64,000 nucleotides of DNA from Strobilurus pachycystidiatus. Its lineage: Eukaryota > Basidiomycota > Agaricomycetes > Agaricales > Physalacriaceae. Positions 44,511 to 54,752 of the stretch are shown piece by piece. Below the pieces are notes generated by a model. It was not told the DNA's origin and ran no database searches. It saw nothing but the letters and a program-made list of their open reading frames with translations. Location of the stretch: assembly GCA_019915135.1 (NCBI GenBank), contig JAHLMK010000002.1, positions 1,302,001 through 1,366,000 of the forward strand, read 5' to 3'. Made by a program: the position numbers and the translations under genes. Numbering within the stretch: position 1 is the stretch's first letter; each line of letters starts with the position of its first letter.

Positions 44511-45885
44511 ATATCCCCTTTTTAAGTTTCTCGTCCCGAGAAACGAGAAAGTGATCTTCTCTTATGAGCTCTATGGTTGCGTTGATGTTTTCTTACAAGA
44601 CTCCCCGAGTCTTGTTAGAGTCAAAGGATAGTCGCGACAGGAGGCTTAATGGCTCGGAACCTGCTACGGGAGGGCCGAGACGCGTTTTCCTCGATGAAGA
44701 CGCGTTTGAAGAGAATTCTGAGTAGACAGAAGTGTTTGTATCGTAAAGACGATGTTTTGTTGTCCGGGTCACGTGATCGATTTTGTGTGGCGTATATTTT
44801 TGATACTCGTCCTGAGATGTCCTCGAGAATGCGCCTCTGATCGTACAGAAATCGATTTTTTCATTGCCGCCGGCATCGGTCATGATTCCATCGTTCGAGC
44901 TCCCCGAGCTCAGAACAGTACCCGCGCCACGCGCTCGGTACCGTAGTCGTGTCCTCTCCGGGCAATCAGGACTCCCTGCGAGTCCAAAACCCCCATCTGA
45001 GTGCTCAAGACCCCATATCTGCACCCTCAGATATCCATCTGAGGTACAGATCCCAGGGTCTCGCGGAATAATCTGCAGAATCATTCAAGTGAGTCTATTC
45101 TCTGGACCCAGGTGCGCTTCTTGAAAGCCTATTGCTGATATCCCAGAAGTCCCAGAGATTGGGTGCGGAAACGAGCGCTTGCGCGCGCAGTTATAATGGC
45201 GCTGTACGCAACCTGGCGAGTTCGAACAAGAAATGCTGCAAGCAGCGATATCTCGAGGGAGGCTTCGCAAACGACTACCACGATGCGCGCAGCAAGGTCG
45301 AAGGCTCTGACAACGCTTCGAGGGTGGCACAAAGGTAACCGAAGGTGGAATGAAGGCAAACGAAGGCAGCTACTCAACGAGAGTACGTCGAAGACCCTCT
45401 TCGACGCTGCTGAAGCCTCAAAACTGATTCCTTTGGTATGGTGGGGAAAAGTAAAGTATATTCCCGTCTTCCGACGGTCTCTATCTACCTCGGGGCCCTT
45501 CGGACCCTGATGGTTGTACCTACGGAACTATGGAATGATATAAATCCTATCTACCTTCGAAACCCCGATTTGCCGTCCTGAGGTCCTTCCGAAGTCTGGT
45601 GAAACGTATCCAAAGCCTCGGCCGTCTGTTGCCTCGGCCGTCGGTCCGGTAGTGCCTTCGACTGCCTTCGAAGGTCCTCAGAGTTCCTCCAGATGGGTGT
45701 GGCGTACAGTAGGCCTGCGCGAGGTATCCCGGAGGATGCCGAGTTACGGTTCGGGGCGTCTAGAAGCGCACCGAGCTGTACATCTCCCCCCAGGCAAATT
45801 TCGAAAGTCGGGCCCTTGGTGACCATCCTTCCGTACCCCTAAGACCCTCCCACACGTGTCGGTTCCTCAAGGAAGGCCTCCGTTG
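44511..45885 (-). other. Tail of the LTR-B gypsy element, then noncoding sequence
   Basis: The first part, read on the minus strand, ends in a polypurine tract joined to the LTR. Frames up to about 45084 (minus) may be remnants of the element's last codons, but I see no diagnostic domain. From about 45100 to 45885 there is GC-rich sequence with repeated CCTTCGAAG-like motifs and no gene. The 5' limit of the element is unclear. Confidence 0.4.
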
Positions 45886-45892
45886 TATAAAA
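45886..45892 (+). promoter_or_regulatory. TATA box of gene X1
   Basis: TATAAAA lies 35 bp before the first ATG of X1. This predicts a very short 5' leader, or use of the second in-frame ATG at 45936. Confidence 0.55.
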
Positions 45893-45926
45893 ACGCCAGG
45901 TCTCTTTCGGGGAAAACAGCACCATC

Positions 45927-46678
45927 ATGCCTCGTATGCCCTCCGTCTACACCAACTCCGGACCCCGCGTCCAGAACTCTCAGACTGGCCGCGGTCCATC
46001 GTTCACCCCTCAAACCTACAGCGCAGCCTCGGCGCACAACTTGCGCGCGTTTACCTCCGCCCAAAAACACCTGTGGCGTATCCGCGCCGACGCCACATTC
46101 TACACCCGACTTCGAGAAGGACCCATCACGGCAGTTGAGCTCGACCGCATTCGGAGCTTCTTCACCGCCTATGTTAGTCCCCCCTTCCTTCGTCCTTCAT
46201 CGGGTATCGAACTCATCCTTCCTAGAAGGCCATGGAGGAATGCGTTGAGAACGCCGCCCGGCGCCGTTGGGCACTTCCCGACATCATCGACTCCGAAGTC
46301 CTGGTAAAGACCTTCATTGCCGACCTCACCAACAACTACTGGAGGGCCGAATTTGACAAATTGAAGGTTGACGACATTGGGGTGGATTTGAGGCACATTG
46401 CAGCCCGTCGTCGTCATTTCAAAGCCACCAATGCGGCTGTCGAGGACTTTGCCGGGGCTCGAGGGATCTACTGGTGGAGCGATGTCTCGGGCCGAGTTGA
46501 GTTTTCGGGATATCATCCTGACGAGGCTGTTGATGAACCCATGGCGGACGTCGTTGAAGCTGGAGAGGATGTTATTGAAGCCGGAGGAGACGAGTCTGGG
46601 GATGATGAGGTGGTTGAACTGGACTTCGAAGGCGGGCGCGTTAACAAGGGGCCGGATAATGTAGAGAGTTCCCAGTAG
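45927..46678 (+). CDS. Gene X1, unrecognised two-exon protein (232 aa)
   Basis: Exon 1 is 45927-46172 and exon 2 is 46226-46678, joined in phase over a 53-nt GT-AG intron (GTTAGT...CCTAG). The N-terminus is Ser/Thr-rich. After the intron comes a conserved-looking block (ECVENAARRRWALPD, DLTNNYWRAEF, DIGVDLRHIAARR), then a very acidic tail. X2 has the same intron position and block, so the two are paralogues. A TATA box precedes it. I recognise no family. The acidic tail and the lack of signal peptide or membrane segment suggest a cytosolic or nuclear protein. Confidence 0.65.
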
Positions 46679-46833
46679 ACACCCTGTGCCTCGTGGGGAA
46701 TGCGGATAGAGGACGCGGACGGGAAGAGCTCCGCCAACTTATTTGTCAATCCTTGAAAACCCGAAACCCCGAGATCCAGATATCTTGACGTGCCTTTCTC
46801 CCATCGATGGCTGATTCATCAATCCGTCGAAGG

Positions 46834-46840
46834 TATAAAG
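46834..46840 (+). promoter_or_regulatory. TATA box of gene X2
   Basis: TATAAAG lies 52 bp before the ATG at 46892, at a normal TATA-to-start distance for a short leader. Confidence 0.5.
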
Positions 46841-46891
46841 TCTCCCTTGCAAGCCTCGTTGGAACCTGGCGCGCCTTCCCTTGACACCGAT

Positions 46892-47741
46892 ATGTCGATG
46901 GTTGAACCTCCCCCGAATGTTCACACTCCCCGTACAGCCCCTCTGTACTTCCCCTACGACGCCCTCTTCGAGGCTCGCCGCGACACCTTCCCTATCAACA
47001 CCTCCGCCCCCGTAGAGGGGTCAAAGGAGTGGACGCAGCTGATGAGCCGTCCTTCCTTTGTGAACCTCCAGAAGTTCGAAGCTGAAGAACTGAAAGCCCG
47101 CGATGCCACTCTTGACATCCTGAACGCTCTCTTCGAGACCGAAGGCGCCGACCTTGTTGAGGTCATCTCGCGAGCCCTTAACCACGCCGTAAGTCCTCCA
47201 TCCCTTCCTTCCTTCCTTCTCTCCGCCCGATCTCAACCTCCACCATCCTTCTTAGAATGCTGCCCGCGATTGCGCCCATCGCGCGGCCACTCATGGGTGG
47301 TTGGTCCCGGATACCACCCAACTCTTCTTCGACTCCTCCCTCCTACTCTCCTCCATAACCGACCCCTACTGGTATTCACCCTCCTTCGGTCAGATTCCGC
47401 GGTTTGGGGTGCGAATCGGGGAGATTTTCGAAATCCGTAGCCAGAAGGAAAACCTCGCACGCCGAGTGGCGGATTCTCATGCCGAACCCGCCCCCCAGGG
47501 ACCTCGCCACCGTCGTAACCTTCTTCAGGAGGTTCGCGACTTCCCGTATCCTCAGATCAGCATTCGTGCGAGACACCCCGAGTCGGCTAGCTACCGCTGC
47601 AGTAGCCCGGATGGTCTCGAAGGCTCGGGAGAAGGGTCCTCCACCCCCGAATCCTTCCAAAACATGTCCGATCCCGAGTTATCACCTGACGACCGGGAAC
47701 CCGAGCTATACGAATGGGAACGAAACCCCGGGCTGGAGTAG
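46892..47741 (+). CDS. Gene X2, paralogue of X1 (260 aa)
   Basis: Exon 1 is 46892-47188 and exon 2 is 47256-47741, joined in phase over a 67-nt intron (GTAAGT...CTTAG). I chose this ATG because it follows the TATA box and opens MSMVEPPPN; the frame is open further upstream. After the intron it reads NAARDCAHRAATHGWLVPD, SITDPYWYSPSF and VRIGEIFEIRSQ, aligning with X1 (AA..C..AA...W..PD; T..YW...F). The C-terminus is longer, Arg/Pro/Ser-rich and ends acidic. It lies 213 bp downstream of X1. Function unknown. Confidence 0.65.
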
Positions 47742-48130
47742 GGGATTATAACCCTGTCGCTGTAGAGTACCCTCCTTGTCGTAGTACCTGTGTGCCCCAA
47801 CCTCGAACCGTGTTTCTTGAATGAGCACCCGTAGGACACGGCACGAGTTTCTTAACCACGCGTTTCCCCTCGGAGCTCGAAACTGTGTGACGGCTAACCT
47901 ACACCCAAAGGAATAGGTCCAGCGGATGCGTATTGCGCCACACCACAGACCCCTCGGTCTCGATAGCCCCTACTGCGCCGGACCTTTTAGAAGACTTCTT
48001 CTGAAGGTTATCTGCACCCGCGCAGATCTGCTGTCGTAAGAGCGGCGCTTAACAGGCGCTGAGTCTCAATTCCGCTTCTTTGACGGACTTGGTCGTTTTT
48101 CGATTCTTCCCTTTGCACCCTCATCCTAGA
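47742..48130. other. Intergenic spacer X2-Y1
   Basis: No frame of note and no clear TATA box. The Y1 ATG follows CTCATCCTAG directly, which looks like a 3' splice site, so a noncoding or short first exon of Y1 may lie here. Confidence 0.4.
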
Positions 48131-50191
48131 ATGTCGACTCCGGCCTCATCCACGCCCGTACCTCCTGGAAAGTTTCGCCTGACACGCGCGTGGACCACCG
48201 ACGCTCTGGTCAAAATCTTCACCACCCAGCTCGGCGTTCGCCTCGCCCAATCCCCTTCCATTCCCGACATCACCCTCCCCCACGGTCCCGCGACAACCAG
48301 CACCGCCGCAGACGCTTTTGTCTCCGCCATCGCCCGCCATTGTGGCGCCATTCTAGCGAATTTCGACCGCGCTCCTTGTACCTTGGACGTTGCAACCCGC
48401 GCCGCGACCATGGAAAATGTACGCGCCGCCCTAGAACAAGTAGGCAGCGGCCTCGTGCGCCATCTGGTCCCCGACTGGTTCGATTCCCACTGGGTCGCAC
48501 TATGCGCTCCCTGGTTCGAGGGATATCTCAACTCGGAGACATCCAGACGCCAAGCCGAGGAGGACAACGAGGCCAATGCCCTCACTCTGGCTCTTCAAGC
48601 GGATTTCGAGGACCATCCAGGTCCTGATCCTGCGTCCCCGGGCCCGCACGCTGCTGCCACCGCCACCCGACCTCATACTCCCGGTACGTGTTCTTCCTCT
48701 TTTTCCCCCTCGCGTCTTACATCTCTATCAGCTCCTTCCGACACTTGCACACCCCACGCCAAAGTCGCACTTCCCCTCGTTCGATATGAACCCCTCTTCT
48801 CCCATATCTCCCGAGACCAGACTCCCACACTGCCCGCCGGCCCTTCCACCGAACCAACGCCATCACCCACTCATTCTCGTGACCCCTCCCCCGCGCCGCC
48901 CCTGCCTGCGCATGGACATCGTAGCCCGTCCACCGCCTCCAGCGAGGATGCCGACGCCGACGACGATGACGAACTTGACGAGATAGACGAAGAAGCGGCC
49001 GACGCCGCCACCGCAGACTCGGAAAACATCCCTCTCGCCCCTTTCAAGTGGAACACCGCCTGGGGAACGCCCTTCCTTAAGCTCTACAACCTACAGGCTG
49101 CCGACAACTTCCCCACCGGCCCACCGGGGAGCATTTGCAAACTTGGATCCAGCAGGCGCTTAGTGTGGGGGCGCTGTACGTGAGTCTCCATATCCCTTCC
49201 TTCCCCTCCCTCCGCCCGCACTTATCACCTTCATCTTACCCAGAAACTTCCCGAAGGCGAGCGCTGCGGATTTTGCGTCAGGCTCGGCGACGAATGCATC
49301 CTCCCAATCGGGATCCCCGTCAACGTCAACGTCAAGTGCTCCCAGTGCCGCTCTGGCAAACGTCCGTGCCCTTTCATTAAGGGGGGACGTTCCTTGCCGA
49401 CGCACCTCCGCATCCCCGTCCTTCCGGTCCCGTCACCGCTCCCAGACGAGCTCAAACCCGTCGAGTTCCCTGCGCTGAACCCCCTACGTCGGAAGAAATA
49501 TCCGGACCAGGACACTTCTGATAACGATGACATTGAGGTCCTTCCTTCCGACACCGAGCTCCCCCCACCTCGTCGAACACGCCGGAGCCAGCCCCAACCA
49601 AAAACACAAGCCCCCTCAAACCTCCCTTCCGCCCCCATCAGCGAGATGACCGCCTTAACCGCTCCCCTTCTTCCTCGCCTGAATGACCTCCCCCTCGCCG
49701 AAGCGACCGCTCTCGTCGCCGTCCAAAGTCTGCAGGCGTCTTACAACCTTTACTTTGAGAAGGTGCAAGAGTGCGACTCTCAGCTGAAACTCTGGAAATC
49801 GACCCGCGCCCGCGCCGCTGAGCATGTCGACGATCTTACTCACAGGATCTCCCTACTCCTGCCCGGGCTGCGCCAATTCCATGCCGACGTTACCGGTCCG
49901 TCCGAATCGGCTCCCGCCATGGCTGGTGACTCTTCCACACCCGCCCCGGTCCCGGTGAAAGTCGAATCAGTTGACAAGGGGAAGGGTGTCGACCCCCGCG
50001 AACGTCCTCCCCCCGCCGTTGTACCTCAAAAGCGTGCACATCGCGATGCCGCCTCCTCCTCCAACAAGAAAGAATCCGCTAGCACCGCCAAGCGCCCGAA
50101 GCCGTCTTCGCCTACCTCCCCGGCTCAGTTCCCTGCTCGATCCCTTGCTCCCGGGCCCATTGCGTCTAGAAGGTTGAAGAAGAGGAGTTGA
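48131..50191 (+). CDS. Gene Y1, unrecognised protein with Zn2Cys6-like motif, three exons
   Basis: Exons are 48131-48683, 48732-49179 and 49244-50191. Intron 1 (48 nt) is a multiple of three and open. Intron 2 is GTGAGT...CCCAG. The N-terminal part is helical, followed by a Pro/Ser-rich then very acidic stretch. Exon 3 opens KLPEGERCGFCVRLGDEC and continues to CSQCRSGKRPC, giving CX2CX6CX13CX2CX6C. This resembles the fungal Zn2Cys6 cluster with a long linker. A helical, coiled-coil-like region and a basic Ser/Pro tail follow. Exon 2 seems to lack one base near 49122: the better protein (GEHLQTWIQQALSVGALY) lies one frame over and joins exon 3 in phase. This is either decay or a sequence error. 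Confidence 0.6.
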
Positions 50192-50457
50192 AGGGAGGGG
50201 GTTTTGGCTCGGATTTTGTAAATTCTTGTACTTGGTAGAACCACATAATCATTCGCCCGTCCTTCTTGTACCATTGCATCCCTCCCGACCACAATATCAG
50301 ATGTTCTTGTTGATAACGGTGTCGTGATCCGATCCAGTTCAAAGAATCGTGGCGATCTCGTATCACGGCGATTGGACACTTCTGTTACATAAACAGAGTT
50401 CGCCGCTCTAGGTCCTTAGCGAAATCCTCCATCCGTTTTCTCTTTATCCCCCCCGCT

Positions 50458-51247
50458 ATGCATGTGTTCGCCCCCAAGGGAAGGCTCACGGAGAAGGACG
50501 GTTTCCCGGCGCAACTCTCACTTTCCTCGTCTGTTCGTTATCACGGTACTCCTTCGCAATCGTCCACCGCACATACGAACTGATCAATCCTCCCTAGACG
50601 CTGGCGATACTTGGTCGAGCCCCGAACTTATGCCATTTGCCATTCATCCCAACAGCAACATTCGTCCCTCCGAATGGGAAGCGCGCTGCAAGGTGGCTGT
50701 TGCGCGCGGGATCGTGATCGTGCGCCTCCTTCTCCACGTCTGCGTTTCCATCACCCCATCTTACTTCTGTCAGGACCATACTCCTACACCCGACCGTTGT
50801 GACAACTGCCGAACCGTCTGGGGGCAACCTTTCGCCTGCAGTGTTTCCCGCCACACCGCTTTACCTAGCAAGTGCGCGCGCTGTGTAAGGACAGGAAAGA
50901 ACTGTTCTTTCCAACGTCTCCGCCAATACGCCGGTGCTTGGCGGTATGAGCGAGAAGCACGCCTCCAGGACGACTTCCACTACCACATTCTGAGTTATGC
51001 CCCCCTCACACTTGATCGTTACTCCCCCCGCGAGACCCAGGCGTTACATGACGCACTCCAAGATGCCCTATCCATCGAACGCAACTTACTCGCGCAGGCT
51101 GACGAGCAGATCAGGTATTACGAGGCTGCACGGAATAAAGCTAGTGAAGCCCTTGAAAGTCTCCGCCTTATCCTTCCTTCCTCGGCACTCGGTGGGGTCG
51201 AAATGGTCTCTTTTGACAACGGAAGCGATGATTCAGCCGTAGAGTAG
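50458..51247 (+). CDS. Gene Y2, shorter paralogue of Y1 (225 aa), three exons
   Basis: Exon 1 is 50458-50545 (MHVFAPKGRLTEKDG...), exon 2 is 50598-50713 and exon 3 is 50774-51247. Introns are GTACTC...CCTAG (52 nt) and GTGATC...GTCAG (60 nt, weak donor). As in Y1, an intron falls just before the cysteine region: CDNCRTVWGQPFAC, then CARCVRTGKNC (CX2CX9C...CX2CX6C), followed by a long amphipathic helix (LHDALQDALSIERNLLAQAD) and an acidic end. It lies 266 bp downstream of Y1. A DNA- or RNA-binding role is plausible but only inferred. Confidence 0.6.
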
Positions 51248-51354
51248 ACCTTACTCATGTATTCGTTGCCAATCGTAGTATGTCTGCGCGAGACAGAGTC
51301 TTGTGGCGCGTAGTAGCGCCCTTCGTCCCCCCCCCGAAAAAACAAAACGACTGA
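51248..51354. other. Y2 3' flank
   Basis: Contains a run of C (CCCCCCCC) and A near 51328-51342. No gene is seen. Confidence 0.4.
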
Positions 51355-51359
51355 ACTTC

Positions 51360-51468
51360 AGGGAGCAAGCGGCCGAGCCGCACCTTCCCGTCACTGAGAG
51401 CAAGCGGCCGGGCCGCACCTTCCCCTCCACGCCTCATCCTCCGAGAGCAAGCGGCCGTGCCGCACCTT
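51360..51468 (+). repeat. Three copies of a GCGGCC hairpin motif
   Basis: GAGCAAGCGGCCGNGCCGCA occurs three times (about 51363, 51399 and 51442), each followed by CCTTC. Each contains a near-perfect palindrome, GCGGC-CGN-GCCGC. Spacing is unequal, so this is a repeated motif rather than a strict tandem repeat. It could act in RNA (3' end of Y2) or as a protein-binding site. Confidence 0.75.
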
Positions 51469-51519
51469 CTCTCCCCCCATTCAATTTGTGACCTCCGCAT
51501 GCCAGACCAGCTATCGGGC

Positions 51520-52110
51520 CTCACCGAAGCCCCCTACCGCCCTCCTCGCCCTCGTCTAACAAAGAGGAAGGTAGCCGCCATAACTGTGTGCGAACCCCGC
51601 CTCACTACTTCGATGAATAGCATCGAAGGGACAGTTCACCCGGCGAAGGTGAAGACCGTCACCATGACCGTACCTCGGTGAACCTCACCGAAGGGACATC
51701 TTCGCCTCACCAAAGCGAAGATAATCGCCATAACCGTACGCAAACCTCGCTTCCATACCCCGATGAACGTCACCGCATGGGCACTACCCGCTACCAAAGG
51801 TGAAGACCGTCACCATAACCATACCCCGGTGAACCTCACCGAAGGGACATCTTTGCCTCACCGAAACGAAGATAATCGCCATAACCGTAAGCGAACCTCG
51901 CCTCCATACCCCGATGAACGTCATCCAATGGGCACTACACACAACCAAAGGTGAAGATTTTCACCATAACCATACCTTGGCGAACCTCACCAAGGGGACA
52001 CCTTCACCTGACAAAGATGAAGGTAATCACCATATCCATGCCTCAGCAAACCTCGCTGAGGGGGAGCCACCACCCGCGGACCATTGGGTAGTGACTTCAG
52101 ACACTGTCTA
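51520..52110 (+). repeat. About 150-bp satellite (three to four diverged units)
   Basis: GGTGAACCTCACC and its variants begin units at 51677, 51829 and 51979 (steps of 152 and 150 bp). A partial unit lies to the left and decayed sequence to the right. Each unit carries short palindromes (GGTGAACCTCACC, CTTCGCCTCACCAAAGCGAAG) and the phrases CATAACCATACC and GATGAACGTCA. No convincing coding. Confidence 0.8.
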
Positions 52111-52330
52111 CCTTGATGAACCTCATCAAGGGAACAACCCGACTAAGGGAGACGAAGGTGGTTGTTATAACCGAAACCCGATGAACGCCTGTCTGCAAAG
52201 GCCGTAGTACCCGATGGTATGACCCTCGAGAAAGGAATGAAGGTTCTTTGAAGTCCGTCGAAAGCGTGAATGCGGAAGCAACATTGAGCGTATATAGTAC
52301 ATAGGAAGAAGTAGTGGGGTATTGCCATTC
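52111..52330. other. Spacer between the satellite and Gypsy-3 pol
   Basis: Expected to hold the 3' untranslated region or LTR start of Gypsy-3 on the minus strand, but no LTR terminus or polypurine tract could be fixed without a second copy. Confidence 0.35.
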
Positions 52331-54414
52331 CTAGTCCTCTCCTTCCTCGATAGACTCCTCTAAACGAGACAAATCCGCTGGTGAGAAGGCGTCATTCACC
52401 AATATGTCGGGTAAGGGAATGTTAGTCCGTTCCACATAGGGCATGACGCGGCGTGCTGCGACTGGACGCGCATATGGGGTACCGTCCAAGTCGACGATAA
52501 TGTAGGCTCCTCCCCGAGTACGAGACAGCACGAAAAGAGGGCCAAAGTACCGTTCTTGGAATTTGCCGCCGATGGTACCATCCACTTTACTGTTTCGAAG
52601 TAGAACAATGTCCCCGCGTTTGAAATCGAAGTCCACGATTCGGTTTCGATGGGTTTCCACCCACCGATCGACCGCCTCCAGTCGGGCCTTGTGAACACGA
52701 GCCCTCAGACCCTCGAGCTCCTCGCCTCGGTACTGAAGCGCTGCTGCCCGAGTAGCAATGAGGTCTGTTCGGGACAACGGAGCCGAAGGAGGGTCCAGAA
52801 GGAAGGTAGCCTCGACATAATCGAAAGGAAGAATAGGTTCGACACCCGTCGTCGCGCAATACGGACTCATGCCAAGTTGCCTTGAGACCGTGACACGCTC
52901 TGCCCATAGCATAGCATAGAGACAGCGCCACCACCACTTTGGATTGCCGCGAGCAATCTTGAAAAGGCCTTCCCTAACGTCAAAGTGCCGGTTCTCAATG
53001 ACACCCTGCGCCTGGGAATTGTACCCTGAGATGCGAATGTGTTTGATCCCGTACCGGCGCTCCAGGACTTCGAGAGCCTTCAAGTATGGTGGTCCGTTAT
53101 CGGTAACAATCTCCCGCAGCGACCCCCAGCGCGAGATGAGTTCCTCGTAAATGAAGGAGGCAATGGTGTTGGCATTTTCATTCTTGAGGGCACGAGCCTC
53201 GGGCCACGCCGTGAGGGAGCATCGAGCGTGAATGACCGCCTTGTACCCATTCGAAGGTTCCATGAAAAATGTGTCGATATGAGCCTTCGAGAAGAGAGGT
53301 GCGGGGTAGGCAACGACGGGGGGTATATGCCAATGTTGGGTTTGCCGAATCTGACACCAATGGCAGGAGCGAACGAACCACGCCACATCGGCAGTGAGAT
53401 GGGGCCACCAGAAACGAAGGAGCAGGTGTTGCCGAACCGAGAAGATGCCCTTGTGTCCGAGCTCGTCATGAGCCATCTTGATGAGTCGATACCGACGGAG
53501 TTCGGGAACGACAAGCTTGTGACGAAGTTTGGGATCACGACGCCAAAGCTCGTCATCCTTGAGGAAGAAATCACTCGAATAACGGACGAAGGTGCGAACC
53601 TGAGCATCCTTCATTTCCGAAGGCATGACCAAATCGTTGAGAAACTTCCGGACTTGCTCGAGGCGGGCTTCCGCACGCCGTCCTCGAGCCGAAATAGGGA
53701 TTACCGGGGTACCATCGGGGTCCGCAGGGTCCATCGGGGGACCGGCGGACGCCAATTTGAGAATAGAGACTGGAAAAGGAGAGACCGCGCATGTGCGCGT
53801 ACGAGAACAGAAGGGAAGGGGATTGAGAATATGAAGGAATGAATACCGATGATCCAACCAGTCAGGGTCATCGGGTTCGGAGACCTCGCCTGGAAAAGGT
53901 CGGCGTCGAGACAAGCCGTCGACCCCATGAGTGACGCCAGGGACGTGAACAAGCTTGAAGTGAAAGAGGAGGATGCCTGCCACCCAACGGTTGATGGTAG
54001 CACTAGGGTTCATGTCGGGGTTGTTGAGCATCCCTTTGATAGCTGTGGCGTCGACTTCAAGGACCAAATTTCGAACCCCAATGATCCACAACTGGATTGC
54101 CTTGAGAGCACGGTAGACGCCGTAGAGCTCCAGCTTCGGTTGGCTGTAGTTGGACTCCCGAGTGTTCATTGCGATAGAACCACACCGATTGAGGTAACGA
54201 AGCTTCGCGTCTTTCGGATCCTCTTGAAGCAACGCGAAGCCCACAGCAATAACACTGGTGTCAACTGCCAGAATGACTGGGGCCTCAGACACGTAATCAA
54301 GAGGACGGAGGGCAGGGGAAGCCTCAATTGCCTCCTGAAGCGTGCGCTGGGACTCGGTATGAAATGGTAGCCATATGAAGTCGGCGTCCTTCCGAGTGAG
54401 GTCAACGAGGGGAC
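52331..54414 (-). pseudogene. pol: Gypsy-3 pol fragment: RNase H and integrase, 5' end removed by Gypsy-2
   Basis: The frame is open from the Gypsy-2 LTR edge (54414) to TGA at 52331. RNase H: VDTSVIAVGFALLQ, SNYSQPKLELYG and VLEVDATAIKGM. H2C2 zinc motif: HDELGHKGIF...CHWCQIRQ. Integrase core: HIDTFFMEP, VTDNGPPYL, QAQGVIENRH (D, D, E all present). The C-terminal region is basic and ends acidic. No stops interrupt it, but RT and everything upstream are missing because Gypsy-2 inserted here. The left end gives about 690 codons of the polyprotein. Confidence 0.85.
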
Positions 54415-54667
54415 TGTAACGATTATTATACCACTTGCATACTACTTACCATCCGTCTTTCTCTTAGGCTAAATACACGAATGAGTACGGAATATCTTAT
54501 TCCAGTAGAGTACTTACTTAGCCAAACATGTACAATTAGAATCATCATCTTACTTCTACTCCGTCGTGTGCGAACACCTGGTCGCAACTAGTGCGCCGTT
54601 CAGCCTGAGGACTCGTCTTAGGATCGACGTCAAGCGTTCACCAACGACGTAAGCAACAACGCTTACA
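54415..54667 (+). repeat. Gypsy-2 5' LTR (253 bp)
   Basis: It starts TGTAACGATTATTATACC and ends CAACGCTTACA, so its ends are TGTAA...TTACA. TTGGTGGACACATTGGG follows, a primer-site-like sequence beginning with TGG. The left edge coincides with the break in Gypsy-3. The 3' partner is outside the window. Confidence 0.7.
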
Positions 54668-54752
54668 TTGGTGGACACATTGGGAACGCTTCGACGTCTT
54701 TTGTGCCCGTAACTATAAAGATCTTTTGTTATCAATTTCTACATTACTCTGA

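Noticed and set aside
50462..50640. Y2 starting at the ATG-like frame at 50462 as one exon
   Set aside because: That reading is Arg/Ser-rich and unnatural. The frame from 50458, spliced at 50546-50597, gives a better protein and a clean GT-AG intron.
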